Of a DNA stretch of 64,000 nucleotides, positions 50,550 through 60,337 are shown piece after piece. Position numbers and translations under genes: made by a program. Source of the stretch: Bifidobacterium breve DSM 20213 = JCM 1192 (GTDB lineage: Bacteria > Actinomycetota > Actinomycetes > Actinomycetales > Bifidobacteriaceae); NCBI RefSeq assembly GCF_001025175.1, contig NZ_AP012324.1, forward strand, positions 1,364,001 to 1,428,000, given 5' to 3'. Numbering within the stretch: the first letter of the stretch is position 1; each line of letters starts with the position of its first letter. The notes under the pieces were generated by a model, which made no database searches, was not told the origin of the DNA, and saw only the letters and a list, made by a program, of their open reading frames with translations.

Positions 50550-53404
50550 TCAAAATCGGATTGCGCGACGCCCGCGCGCATTTCGGGCGATTCGTCATGT
50601 CCATCATCGCCATCGCACTAGGCGTGAGCTTTGTGGTCGGCTCGTTCTGTTTCCGTGAAATGATGAACAACCAGGTCTCCGACATGATGGGCACCAGCGC
50701 CGACCATGACGTATATGTTCGCGGCTCAAAAGAAGTCAAATCCGACTCCTCCGGCCTGATGGCCGCCTCGTCTTCCTCGAAAACCTATAACACCATCAAC
50801 GTCGATCTGGCCTCGACCATCGGCGACGTCAAGGGCGTGAAAAGCGCGGAAGTCGTGTATTCCGTGTCCGGCACGGTGCTGGTCGGTAAGGACGGCGCGG
50901 CCGTATCCACCATGGGAGCGCCGACATTGGCCGTGGGCTTTGGCAAGGATGTGCCATGGCGTTCCGCCACATTCACTTCGGGCACAGACCCCACCTCGGA
51001 CGACGAAATCGCCTTGCATTCCTTTGCCGCCGAGAAGGCGAATCTGAAGGTTGGAGACAAAACCAAAGTCGTCTACCCGGACGGGCCGAAAGACGTAACG
51101 GTAACCGGTATCTTCGATCTGGATTCCTCGCTTGCCGGTGCCATCATCATCGATATTCCACCATCTTTGGCCAAGACGTACGCCACCCAGCAAAGCGACG
51201 ACCCGGATAAGACCGACCAGATCGGTATCTACGGTAACCTCAAAACCCCGCTGGACGAGCAGGCGCAGCAGGAACTCGCCGACCGTATCAATAAGGCGTT
51301 GCCTGCCGGCTCCAAAGCACATGCCATCACCGGCAACCAGCTGCGCGACGAGTCGACCCAATCCGCGCAGGAGGCACTGGGCTTCGTTCAGCCATTGATT
51401 CTTATTTTCGCGGTAATTGCCCTGTTCGTGGGCTCGTTCATCATCGCGAACACGTTCTCGATGATCGTGCGCGAATCAATGCGCGGCTACGCAGTGCTGC
51501 GATCAATAGGAGCCTCCCCCGCCCAGGTGTTCACCACGGTGATCGTGCAGGCGATTGTGCTCGGTGTGGTCGGTTCCGGCATCGGTATCGGGCTCGGCTG
51601 GGGCATGGTCAAAGGCATCGTCGCGATGATGGGTCAGATGGGCACGCCGATGACCGGATCCTCGAATCCGAGCGTCTCGGACATGCTGGTTGGTCTCGCG
51701 GTAGGCCTGATCGTCACGCTGATCGGCGCGGCGTTGCCGGCCAGTCGTGCCGCAATGGCCCCGCCCATTCAGGCAATGAACGAGACCGTGAACCCGGAGA
51801 AGCCAGTATTGACTCGCGGCATCATCGGCACCACGATGATTGTGGTGGGCGCACTGACCTGGGCCTGGACCTGCCGCATCGCAGTGGCGGACGGCGATCC
51901 GACGCTAATCGGCTGGCTCAACGACTTCGCTTCCTGGACCGGCACCGGCTGGCCGCTTGGCGTGGGCGCGGCGCTTATCGTCATTGGCGTTATTGTGGCG
52001 GGCCCGGCTTGGGTCTCCCCTGCCGGCGCGGTTTTGGGCTGGATTCCGGCGCATGTGTTCCAGGTAACGGGCCGGCTCGCCACTCGTAATCTCTCCCGAC
52101 ACAAGCGCCGCACCTCGAACACGGCGGCGGCCCTATTCGTGGGCGTGGCAATCGTCTCCTGCCTGAGCGTGGTGGCCACCTCGGCCAAGGCCTCGGTGAA
52201 TGACATCGTCGACACTGGATTAAAGGCTGATTTCTCCATATCGTCCGCGGCATCCGGCCAGATTCCCGATAATGCCGTCGAAGCGATTAAAGGTGTAGAT
52301 GGGCTGAAGTCCGTGTCTTCAAATCGAATGATTTTCGGTGCGAAGTATGACGGCAAGCAGGTCAAGGGCATGACGTTCGCGGCTCAGGATTCCCTGTTCA
52401 CTGACGTGTTCGCGCCCGAAATCATTGCAGGTGACGCGAATAAAGCATTGCGTGGCGGCGAACTGGTGGTCGGCGAAGACATCGCCGACGATCAAGGATG
52501 GAAAGTCGGCGACACCGTAAAGGTGTCCACCGAGAACACGACGGTCGACGAAGAGGCCACCGCCCAGGCACAGGCCGACTATCAGACACAGGTTCAGGCT
52601 CAAATTCAATCGTTGACCGAAGAGGCGCAGAAGCTGGCATTGGCTGGCGATGCGGCGGGAGCGCAGGCCAAATCCGATGAGATTCAGCAAGTCACGCAGC
52701 AGGCTCAAAACGTGGATCCTGCAACTTTGGTGAAAACCAAGCAGGTCACGGTAATCAAGAAGCTCAAAGTCGGTGCGATCATCTCGAATTCGGTATACCG
52801 TTCGTGCGTGTTCGTCAATGATGATTTGGGCGACCAGCTGGGAACCAAGCAGACGATGTTCACCATGCAGATGTATCTGGTGGCCAAGCCGGGCGAGAAT
52901 CTCGACAAGTTGGAGCAGCGCATCAAGAAGGCGGTCAAGCCGTACTACGTGATTTCGGTGATGAACCGCGACGAATACAAGTCCACGATGGGCTCGATGG
53001 TCGATCAGATTCTGTTGGTGCTTTATGCGCTGTTGGCATTGTCCATTGTGATTGCGATTTTCGGCATTGTGAACACGTTGGCGTTATCCGTGTCCGAACG
53101 CACCAAGGAAATCGGTCTGTTGAGGGCCATCGGCACGTCGCGCGGCCAGGTGCGAGGCATGTTGGGCATCGAAGCGGCCATTATCGCCGTGTTCGGCACG
53201 GTGATGGGCATGGTGGTCGGCGTCGCGGCAGGCGCTGTGATTCGCGCGGTGTACGAGGCCGACGGCCTGAGTGTGCTCAGCATTCCGTGGGATCAGCTCG
53301 GAGTGTTCCTCGTGCTCTCGATTCTGGTGGGTCTCATCGCCTCCGTCTCGCCTGCCTCTCGCGCGCTCAAGCAGCCGGTTCTGGATGCTGTTGCCTCGGA
53401 GTAA
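50546..53404 (+). CDS. ABC transporter permease, FtsX/MacB type, two fused modules
   Basis: The 952-residue protein has a first helix (FVMSIIAIALGVSFVVGSFC), a large extracytoplasmic domain, three helices near 290-410 (FAVIALFVGSFIIANTFSMI, VTLIGAALPASRAA), a further pair near 430-500, a second extracytoplasmic domain of about 270 residues with a Gln/Ala-rich coiled coil (ADYQTQVQAQIQSLTEEAQK), and three final helices with the typical ALSVSERTKEIGLLRAIGTS and SPASRALKQPVLDAV. This is a duplicated FtsX layout. Substrate unknown; no regulator gene is adjacent. Confidence 0.9.
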   Translation: MIKIGLRDARAHFGRFVMSIIAIALGVSFVVGSFCFREMMNNQVSDMMGTSADHDVYVRGSKEVKSDSSGLMAASSSSKTYNTINVDLASTIGDVKGVKSAEVVYSVSGTVLVGKDGAAVSTMGAPTLAVGFGKDVPWRSATFTSGTDPTSDDEIALHSFAAEKANLKVGDKTKVVYPDGPKDVTVTGIFDLDSSLAGAIIIDIPPSLAKTYATQQSDDPDKTDQIGIYGNLKTPLDEQAQQELADRINKALPAGSKAHAITGNQLRDESTQSAQEALGFVQPLILIFAVIALFVGSFIIANTFSMIVRESMRGYAVLRSIGASPAQVFTTVIVQAIVLGVVGSGIGIGLGWGMVKGIVAMMGQMGTPMTGSSNPSVSDMLVGLAVGLIVTLIGAALPASRAAMAPPIQAMNETVNPEKPVLTRGIIGTTMIVVGALTWAWTCRIAVADGDPTLIGWLNDFASWTGTGWPLGVGAALIVIGVIVAGPAWVSPAGAVLGWIPAHVFQVTGRLATRNLSRHKRRTSNTAAALFVGVAIVSCLSVVATSAKASVNDIVDTGLKADFSISSAASGQIPDNAVEAIKGVDGLKSVSSNRMIFGAKYDGKQVKGMTFAAQDSLFTDVFAPEIIAGDANKALRGGELVVGEDIADDQGWKVGDTVKVSTENTTVDEEATAQAQADYQTQVQAQIQSLTEEAQKLALAGDAAGAQAKSDEIQQVTQQAQNVDPATLVKTKQVTVIKKLKVGAIISNSVYRSCVFVNDDLGDQLGTKQTMFTMQMYLVAKPGENLDKLEQRIKKAVKPYYVISVMNRDEYKSTMGSMVDQILLVLYALLALSIVIAIFGIVNTLALSVSERTKEIGLLRAIGTSRGQVRGMLGIEAAIIAVFGTVMGMVVGVAAGAVIRAVYEADGLSVLSIPWDQLGVFLVLSILVGLIASVSPASRALKQPVLDAVASE

Positions 53405-53474
53405 CTGCTGTCACCTCGCATTATTCACTGATATCTCGGAGTAACCCAATAATCTCGTCATCATTCATCTCGCC

Positions 53475-53657
53475 CAGCGACAGATATTCAGGAAATAACC
53501 CCTTTCGTCCTGAACTTCTGTCGCTGAGTCGCAGTCAGCAACAGGATTTTAGGGTGAAGACGTTTGTTTCCTGAATTTCTGTCACTGAGTTACTGTCAGC
53601 GACAGTATTTCAGGGCGAAGCCGTTTATTTCCTGAATTTTTGTCGCTAAGCAGTCGT
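53475..53657. repeat. three-copy tandem repeat with exact 61-bp period and internal dyad symmetry
   Basis: Units begin with CAGCGACAG, CAGCAACAG and CAGCGACAG at 53475, 53536 and 53597, and each ends with TTCTGTCGCTGAG, TTCTGTCACTGAG or TTTTGTCGCTAAG. Inside, ATTCAGG near the start pairs with CCTGAA near the end, so each unit can fold as a hairpin. Copies 2 and 3 are most alike (TTTAGGGTGAAGACGTTTG versus TTCAGGGCGAAGCCGTTTA). The array fills the gap between two convergent genes. Confidence 0.8.
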
Positions 53658-53914
53658 TACGGCCTCAGAGGCGTGACCGGACGCTCCGGTATCGGCTTCA
53701 ATGTGGCGATTTGCTCCTGATGAATCGTCACGTTTTGTGCTGGACGAGAGCCGTTGGCCGCGGCGTCACGCACCAGTTCCAACGTGTAGCCGTCCCATGA
53801 GACCACATGACCCACGTAATCGCGGAATTTCATACGATGGTCAGTGGGATCCACGCCCTCGGTAACACGCACCACCACTCGCGCGCCTGTTGGAATCTGC
53901 CTGGGCAACGTCAT
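53657..53914 (-). CDS. small SH3-like protein of unknown function
   Basis: The 85-residue product (MTLPRQIPTGARVVVRVTEG, then MKFRDYVGHVVSWDGYTLEL and IHQEQIATLKPIPERPVTPL) has the alternating pattern of a small beta barrel. It resembles the N-terminal SH3-like domain of some actinobacterial acetyltransferases (Rv0428c type), in which RVVVR and a GEV-type turn are followed by VRT-like strands and a closing K-x-V/I-P-x-R-P. No catalytic domain follows. ATG at 53914 has AAGGGG 9 nt upstream; two ATGs just before it are too close to that site. Function unknown. Confidence 0.7.
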   Translation of the reverse strand: MTLPRQIPTGARVVVRVTEGVDPTDHRMKFRDYVGHVVSWDGYTLELVRDAAANGSRPAQNVTIHQEQIATLKPIPERPVTPLRP

Positions 53915-53999
53915 AATCATCATCCCCTTGCCGTTCCCGATATATCAACTTCGATACGCATTCCACTGTACTCGTCGTACCTGTGAGCAACGGTATTGA

Positions 54000-55016
54000 C
54001 TACATGGCAGGGCGCAGCTGAATAATCGCCTGACGTGGGTTGACGAAGCCGATGATGGCTTCACCTCTGCGCGCGGAAAACAGCAAGGTCTGCTGCCAAC
54101 CGGATTCAGGAACGGTAAGCTCGCGTTCCGGCAAGCTCTCGGCTGCACCGTCACTCGCATGTGTGAGTGCGGACTTGTACTGGCGGAACGGGTTGCCTTC
54201 AGCAAAGAACCGAATCACGTCGGTTTCGTCGCCGTCATGCAATTGGTCGGCCATATCAGTCAGACGCTTGGCCATACGGCGAAGCAACGCTTCGACATTC
54301 AACGCATCCTCCTCGACCATCGCACGCGTGCGATTAGGGTCGGTCAGAGCCACACGGGTCATATCCCTCCAACAGCCAGCGGCCAATGCGGCCGCAATAT
54401 TGCGATCGGGGTAGGCAGACAGTTCGTTGATCAGCGCGGTGGATACCACGTGTGGCATATGGGAGATCATTGCCGCAGCTTTGTCGTGCGTCTCATCGTC
54501 CAGCACGATGAGACGGTTGCCAACACCTTTGGTAATCAAAGCGGCCACGTCAAGGAATCGTTGATAATTCGTGGCACTATCAACGGTCACCGCCCATAGT
54601 GCATCATCGTACAGATGCGGGTCTGCAGCCTGCCAACCGGACAATTCGTTGCCGGCCATCGGGTGGGCACCCACATAGCACTCCCCCAATCCGGCGGCTT
54701 CGACCTGCTCGCGAACCATGCCTTTGACCGAGCCCACATCAGTGATGGTGGTACGCGGATGTTCGACCATAAGAGGAGCCAACGAGTCAAGCATTGCAGG
54801 CATGGCTTTCAGCGGATTGCACAACACGACCACATCCGGCTCAGCATCCATGAGCTCAGCCAATGTGCTTTTGCAGAATATGCCATCTGCCTCGGCTTGA
54901 GCATAAGGATGCGGGCGATGGTTCCATGCGACTACACGTATGCCCCGCTCGGCCAGGCGCCGGGCAAGAGAACCGCCAATCAGTCCCAGTCCAATGATTC
55001 CGACTGTATTTACCAC
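54000..55016 (-). CDS. tyrA: prephenate dehydrogenase
   Basis: TyrA oxidises and decarboxylates prephenate to 4-hydroxyphenylpyruvate for tyrosine synthesis. The 338-residue protein starts with the NAD(P)-binding GIIGLGLIGGSLARRLAERG, and has DVGSVKGMV, GAHPMAGNELSGW (catalytic His region) and a C-terminal helical domain (HMPHVVSTALINELS, GCWRDMTRVALTDP). No ACT domain is evident after residue 280. Its start overlaps the pheA stop by 7 bases, so the two are coupled. Confidence 0.93.
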   Translation of the reverse strand: MVNTVGIIGLGLIGGSLARRLAERGIRVVAWNHRPHPYAQAEADGIFCKSTLAELMDAEPDVVVLCNPLKAMPAMLDSLAPLMVEHPRTTITDVGSVKGMVREQVEAAGLGECYVGAHPMAGNELSGWQAADPHLYDDALWAVTVDSATNYQRFLDVAALITKGVGNRLIVLDDETHDKAAAMISHMPHVVSTALINELSAYPDRNIAAALAAGCWRDMTRVALTDPNRTRAMVEEDALNVEALLRRMAKRLTDMADQLHDGDETDVIRFFAEGNPFRQYKSALTHASDGAAESLPERELTVPESGWQQTLLFSARRGEAIIGFVNPRQAIIQLRPAM

Positions 55017-55990
55017 AACAATTCCCTCCTGGCCTCTTCGGTGTGCTGCCAGCCTTCTGACGGATGCTCAGCATCGACATGGACACCACCTTCGGGCAAC
55101 ATCCATGCATCAACCGGCGGGCTGGGACGTTCACGACGTGGGTATACAGCCAGAGTCTTAGCCCAATCACCATGTTCGGCAATTTCTTCGAGCACGGCAT
55201 GGAACTTGGGCTCCCGCGGCGAGGCATCAAGCGTGGCGATGAAACTATAAGTGCCATCGTTCCCCTTTATGGGGCGGGAAATGAAGCTGGTCATATTCAG
55301 TCCTGCGTCACGCAGCACATCAAGCAGATCGGCCAATACACCAGGACCTGTGACCAGCGGAATGAATGTGATGATGGTTTCAAAATCGTCGGCATTATTG
55401 CGGTGCGCGCGGGCATTGAGATCCTGAACCACATCTCGCGGAGCAATGACAAGGAATTCAGTGCGGGCTCCCTCGAAATCCTGCACATGTTCGGCAAGGG
55501 TATCCAGGTTGTACAACTCACCACAGATGCTGGGACCGAGCGCCACTTGGCCGGGCTGCAAATCGCGGCAGGCAGCGGCATTGGACGATGAGGGCTCGGG
55601 CTTGAGATGATGTTCGGCGATGAATCGTTTGCATTGCGCCAGACCATGTGCGTGAGCGCTGACGATGCCGCCGGTGCAATCATAAATGCCGTGACCTCGC
55701 ACCGTGAAAGCATTAAAGACCACATCCACACTGACACGGGCAAAACCCGCTACATCAGTGGCATCAATCAGGGCATCGAGGTTGGGCACCACATACCCTT
55801 CGACGTTGTTTTCCCAAGCGATCACGCCCCAACCCTGACGCGATTCGACGGCTTGCATGATGGCAGGTACATCCGGTAGAGCAACGAGGTCAAAGTCCTC
55901 GAGCGGTGCGAACCGATTGGCGGCCGTTATTGCCGCCTGATGGGTGAATGTGCCCTCCGGGCCCAAATAGAACAGTTTCATGCGTGCCAT
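55010..55990 (-). CDS. pheA: prephenate dehydratase
   Basis: PheA converts prephenate to phenylpyruvate for phenylalanine synthesis. The protein (326 residues) has YLGPEGTFTHQAA at its start, FARVSVDVVFNAF and the PDT active-site region around SNAAACRDLQPGQVALGPS, followed by an ACT domain (FIPLVTGPGVLADLLDVLRD and NMTSFISRPIKG) that in homologues binds phenylalanine for feedback control. A later ATG (codon 4, MKLFYLGPEG) matches the usual family start; no ribosome binding site is clear for either. It precedes tyrA. Confidence 0.93.
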   Translation of the reverse strand: MARMKLFYLGPEGTFTHQAAITAANRFAPLEDFDLVALPDVPAIMQAVESRQGWGVIAWENNVEGYVVPNLDALIDATDVAGFARVSVDVVFNAFTVRGHGIYDCTGGIVSAHAHGLAQCKRFIAEHHLKPEPSSSNAAACRDLQPGQVALGPSICGELYNLDTLAEHVQDFEGARTEFLVIAPRDVVQDLNARAHRNNADDFETIITFIPLVTGPGVLADLLDVLRDAGLNMTSFISRPIKGNDGTYSFIATLDASPREPKFHAVLEEIAEHGDWAKTLAVYPRRERPSPPVDAWMLPEGGVHVDAEHPSEGWQHTEEARRELLW

Positions 55991-56048
55991 AAGGTTCTAT
56001 GGTAGCGGGTTTGAGGGCGATGGCTGCGCTTTTGCTCAGCGATGGTCT

Positions 56049-56489
56049 CTATCGGGATTGCTTCGGCATAACGCTGAACCAGCGTGCGGGAAGGACAAGC
56101 AGGATCACTTGGACGAGAATCAGGCCGTAGAGCCAGATGTATCCGGCATGCTGGGCGAAGAACGGCATCTCGCCTTGGAATCCGGCGACAATCAGCGCCT
56201 TGCCTGAGGTGGTGGTCAGGGCCATGCCCCAGGCAGTCAGGGAAGATGCGATGAGATGCAAAGCCAGACCAACCACGCCCATGCGTGAGCGGGCACACCA
56301 TGTCGACAGGCCGATAATCAGGAACGCAAGAACCAATCCGTATGGAATGTTCAATTCAGCCCCCATACGATGGGCGAACGTGCCCACAAAGGCAGATGCC
56401 ACGCCCGCCGCAATCGTGATCAATACTTTGACCAGCACGTTCTGACGATGCGACCACGGACGCAAATCGGTATTGCTCTTCACAGTCAT
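56049..56489 (-). CDS. four-helix membrane protein of unknown function
   Basis: This 146-residue protein has four hydrophobic segments: VLITIAAGVASAFVGTFAHR, YGLVLAFLIIGLSTWCA, MGVVGLALHLIASSLTAWGM and YIWLYGLILVQVILLVLPAR, with short polar ends. I do not recognise the family with confidence; it resembles small actinobacterial inner-membrane proteins of unknown role. ATG at 56489 lies exactly 7 nt after a TATACT -10 hexamer, so a leaderless start is likely; the frame is open 8 codons upstream. The palindromic element at 56513 borders its promoter. Confidence 0.7.
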   Translation of the reverse strand: MTVKSNTDLRPWSHRQNVLVKVLITIAAGVASAFVGTFAHRMGAELNIPYGLVLAFLIIGLSTWCARSRMGVVGLALHLIASSLTAWGMALTTTSGKALIVAGFQGEMPFFAQHAGYIWLYGLILVQVILLVLPARWFSVMPKQSR

Positions 56490-56496
56490 GCGTTTC

Positions 56497-56502
56497 AGTA
56501 TA
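56497..56502 (-). promoter_or_regulatory. -10 hexamer, probable leaderless start
   Basis: On the minus strand TATACT is followed by 7 nt and the ATG at 56489. The position of a -35 box would fall inside the palindromic repeat. Confidence 0.5.
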
Positions 56503-56512
56503 GATATAGACA

Positions 56513-56616
56513 TGCCCCCGCTGGCGGGGCTGTCGAACGAAATGAGACTGGGGGTGGTTTACGATGACCACCCCAGTCGGCTCCGCCGACAGCCCCCCCC
56601 GCCAGCGGGGGCAATT
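56513..56616. repeat. complete palindromic element between typA and the membrane protein gene
   Basis: Half-unit one: CCCCCGCTGGCGGGG-CTGTC, small stem, ACTGGGGGTGG; central spacer; half-unit two: CCACCCCAGTCGGCTCC, GCCGACAG and CCCCGCCAGCGGGGG. It has the same parts in the same order as the copy at 46461-46566, but with C/G changes that keep the pairing. Confidence 0.8.
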
Positions 56617-56621
56617 CGGAA

Positions 56622-58553
<1,932 letters not shown>

Positions 58554-58755
58554 CGAAACCTCTCTTAATACTGATTTTCTTGCGTAATCGTTCGGTACTT
58601 GCGTTCTCGAGTACTTGCTCTTGGATATCTACCTGTACCTACACACAAACCGTCACGATGTTACTGGCACACCTTGACACACAACGGGCCCGGCTTTCTG
58701 AGAATTAGTCACATGTCATCTGGCTTGCGAGACTTGTTGTATTCCACACTCTCGA

Positions 58756-58800
58756 CTCCCCTCCCTGAGGGGAGCTGTCGCCGTGGGCAACTGAGGGGGC
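58756..58800 (+). repeat. half-unit of the palindromic element
   Basis: CTCCCCTCCCTGAGGGGAG-CTG, TCGCCGTGGGC and AACTGAGGGGGCG: the order hairpin, CTG, small stem, ACTGAGGG is that of one half of the element at 46461. It lies in the 400-base gap between typA and padR. The rest of that gap holds the typA promoter side, three CCCTGAAT-like triplets at 58808-58850, and the padR operators. Confidence 0.6.
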
Positions 58801-58871
58801 GCCAAGTGCATCCCTGAATGTATCCCTGAATCTCCCCTGAATCATCCCTGAGTACAGCATCGTCATGGGTA

Positions 58872-58913
58872 GTTACTGAGTAACCTGATATCCAACGATA
58901 GTTACTCAGTAAC
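58872..58913. promoter_or_regulatory. double palindromic operator upstream of padR
   Basis: GTTACTGAGTAAC (58872-58884) and GTTACTCAGTAAC (58901-58913) are two 13-bp palindromes with starts 29 bp apart. A possible -35 (TTACTG) and -10 (GATAGT at 58897-58902) with an 18-bp spacer overlap them, so bound regulator would block transcription. PadR proteins often repress their own operon through such sites; the link is inferred from position. Confidence 0.65.
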
Positions 58914-58953
58914 CTTCGCCCAAGGCAAACCGTCTATGCAAAGGGGATGCGGT

Positions 58954-59559
58954 ATGGCAATCAGAGAAGCGCTATTAGCACTGTTGGAGCGAGGCCCGGC
59001 CAGCGCCTATCAGCTTAAGAAGGACTTCGACCGCACCATCGGTCTGACTTGGCCGCTCAATATGGGGCAAGTTTCCACTACGCTGCAGCGGTTGAACCGC
59101 GACGGATTGATTGAAGAGACCGCGCCGACTACTAGCGGATCCAATGATGTCGGCACCGCAGCGGCCGCACCATTATGGCGATTGACCAATTCCGGCGCCC
59201 AAGAGCTTGACCGATGGTGGCGCTCCCCCATTACCCCGGAACAACGCGGACGCGACGAACTAGTGATGAAGCTGGCCGTCGCCGTGGAAATACCCGGCCT
59301 CGATGTTTCCGAACTCATCCAACACCAACGCCACGCTTTGCAGCAACTGCTGCACGACATCACCCGACTGCGCCGGCAAACACCGCCCACCGAACTCGCC
59401 ACACGTCTAGTACTCGACCACCATATTTTCATCACTGAAGCGGAATTGCGCTGGCTCGATACCGTGGATGAGACCCAGCTGCGAGCACAACTGGCGCAGC
59501 ACCCCGTTTCGGCACCTCTCACGGCAAGCTCAGCCGCACTCACCGCCACCATTCAATAG
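58954..59559 (+). CDS. PadR-family transcriptional regulator
   Basis: The 201-residue protein opens MAIREALLALLERGPASAYQ, the PadR winged-helix start, with LKKDFDRTIGLTWPLNMGQV and STTLQRLNRDGLIEE as recognition helix and wing. The C-terminal half (about 90-190) is a helical dimerisation region like PadR subfamily members with a Vir_act_alpha_C domain (ELIQHQRHALQQLLHDITRL). ATG at 58954 has AAAGGGG upstream. It is followed after 16 bases by an ABC ATPase gene and is probably a local repressor relieved by a substrate of that exporter. Confidence 0.9.
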   Translation: MAIREALLALLERGPASAYQLKKDFDRTIGLTWPLNMGQVSTTLQRLNRDGLIEETAPTTSGSNDVGTAAAAPLWRLTNSGAQELDRWWRSPITPEQRGRDELVMKLAVAVEIPGLDVSELIQHQRHALQQLLHDITRLRRQTPPTELATRLVLDHHIFITEAELRWLDTVDETQLRAQLAQHPVSAPLTASSAALTATIQ

Positions 59560-59575
59560 TGCATAGGAGCACATC

Positions 59576-60337
59576 ATGACTTCTCCCGTTCTTTCTTCTC
59601 TCCCGCAATCTTCCCCATGCGCGCTGGAATTACACGACGTCACTCGCGTTCACGGCAAAGATGCACGTCGTGTCACCGCGCTCAGTCACGCCAATCTCAC
59701 GCTTCGCCCGGGTGAATTCGTGGCCATCATGGGCCCCAGTGGTTCCGGCAAATCCACTTTGCTCAATCTTGCGGGCGGGCTCGATGTGCCCACGCAGGGG
59801 CACGTGCTGGTCGAAGGCCGCGATCTGGCCACACTGTCAGTGGCCGAACGCGCGGCCATCCGCCGCAAATCGATAGGCTACGTGTTTCAGGATTTCAATC
59901 TGCTGCCTTCCCTGAGCGCAGCCGAGAACGTGTCGTTCCCCTTGGAATTGGATGGCTGGAATCCCCGCAAGGCACGTGAGGCCGCGATGCAATCCCTCAA
60001 TGAAGTGGGGGTAGCCGATATGGCTGATCGCCGACCTGAAGACATGTCTGGCGGCCAGGCGCAACGTGTGGCGATTGCCCGCGCACTGGTCGGCCCACGC
60101 CGTCTACTACTGGCCGACGAGCCGACCGGAGCTCTGGATTCCAATGCCGGCATGACGATTCTCGAAGTGTTGCGCACCCGCGCAGATCGCGGCGCGGCCG
60201 TACTGCTGGTCACTCATGAGCCTCGCTTCGCCGCCTGGGCCGACCGCACGGTGTTTTTGAAGGACGGCCGTATCATCGATGAAACCGGCTCCAGCAATAT
60301 GGATGATTTGCTCAACCTTGAGGAAAGGGGAGCATGA
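59576..60337 (+). CDS. ABC transporter ATP-binding protein (MacB/BceA type)
   Basis: The 253-residue ATPase has Walker A GPSGSGKSTLLNLAGGLD, Q-loop YVFQDFNLLPSLSA, signature MSGGQAQRVAIARA, Walker B LLLADEPTGALDS and the H-loop VTHEPRFAAWADR. The class works with FtsX-type permeases in export or in resistance to antimicrobial peptides. AGGAGC precedes the ATG. Its stop overlaps the start of the permease as ATGA, so the two form one complex under the PadR operators. Confidence 0.92.
   Translation: MTSPVLSSLPQSSPCALELHDVTRVHGKDARRVTALSHANLTLRPGEFVAIMGPSGSGKSTLLNLAGGLDVPTQGHVLVEGRDLATLSVAERAAIRRKSIGYVFQDFNLLPSLSAAENVSFPLELDGWNPRKAREAAMQSLNEVGVADMADRRPEDMSGGQAQRVAIARALVGPRRLLLADEPTGALDSNAGMTILEVLRTRADRGAAVLLVTHEPRFAAWADRTVFLKDGRIIDETGSSNMDDLLNLEERGA

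Noticed and set aside
53475..53657. Three evenly spaced repeats as a short CRISPR array
   Set aside because: The units differ along their whole length, have inverted symmetry throughout with no unique spacers, and no cas gene is near.
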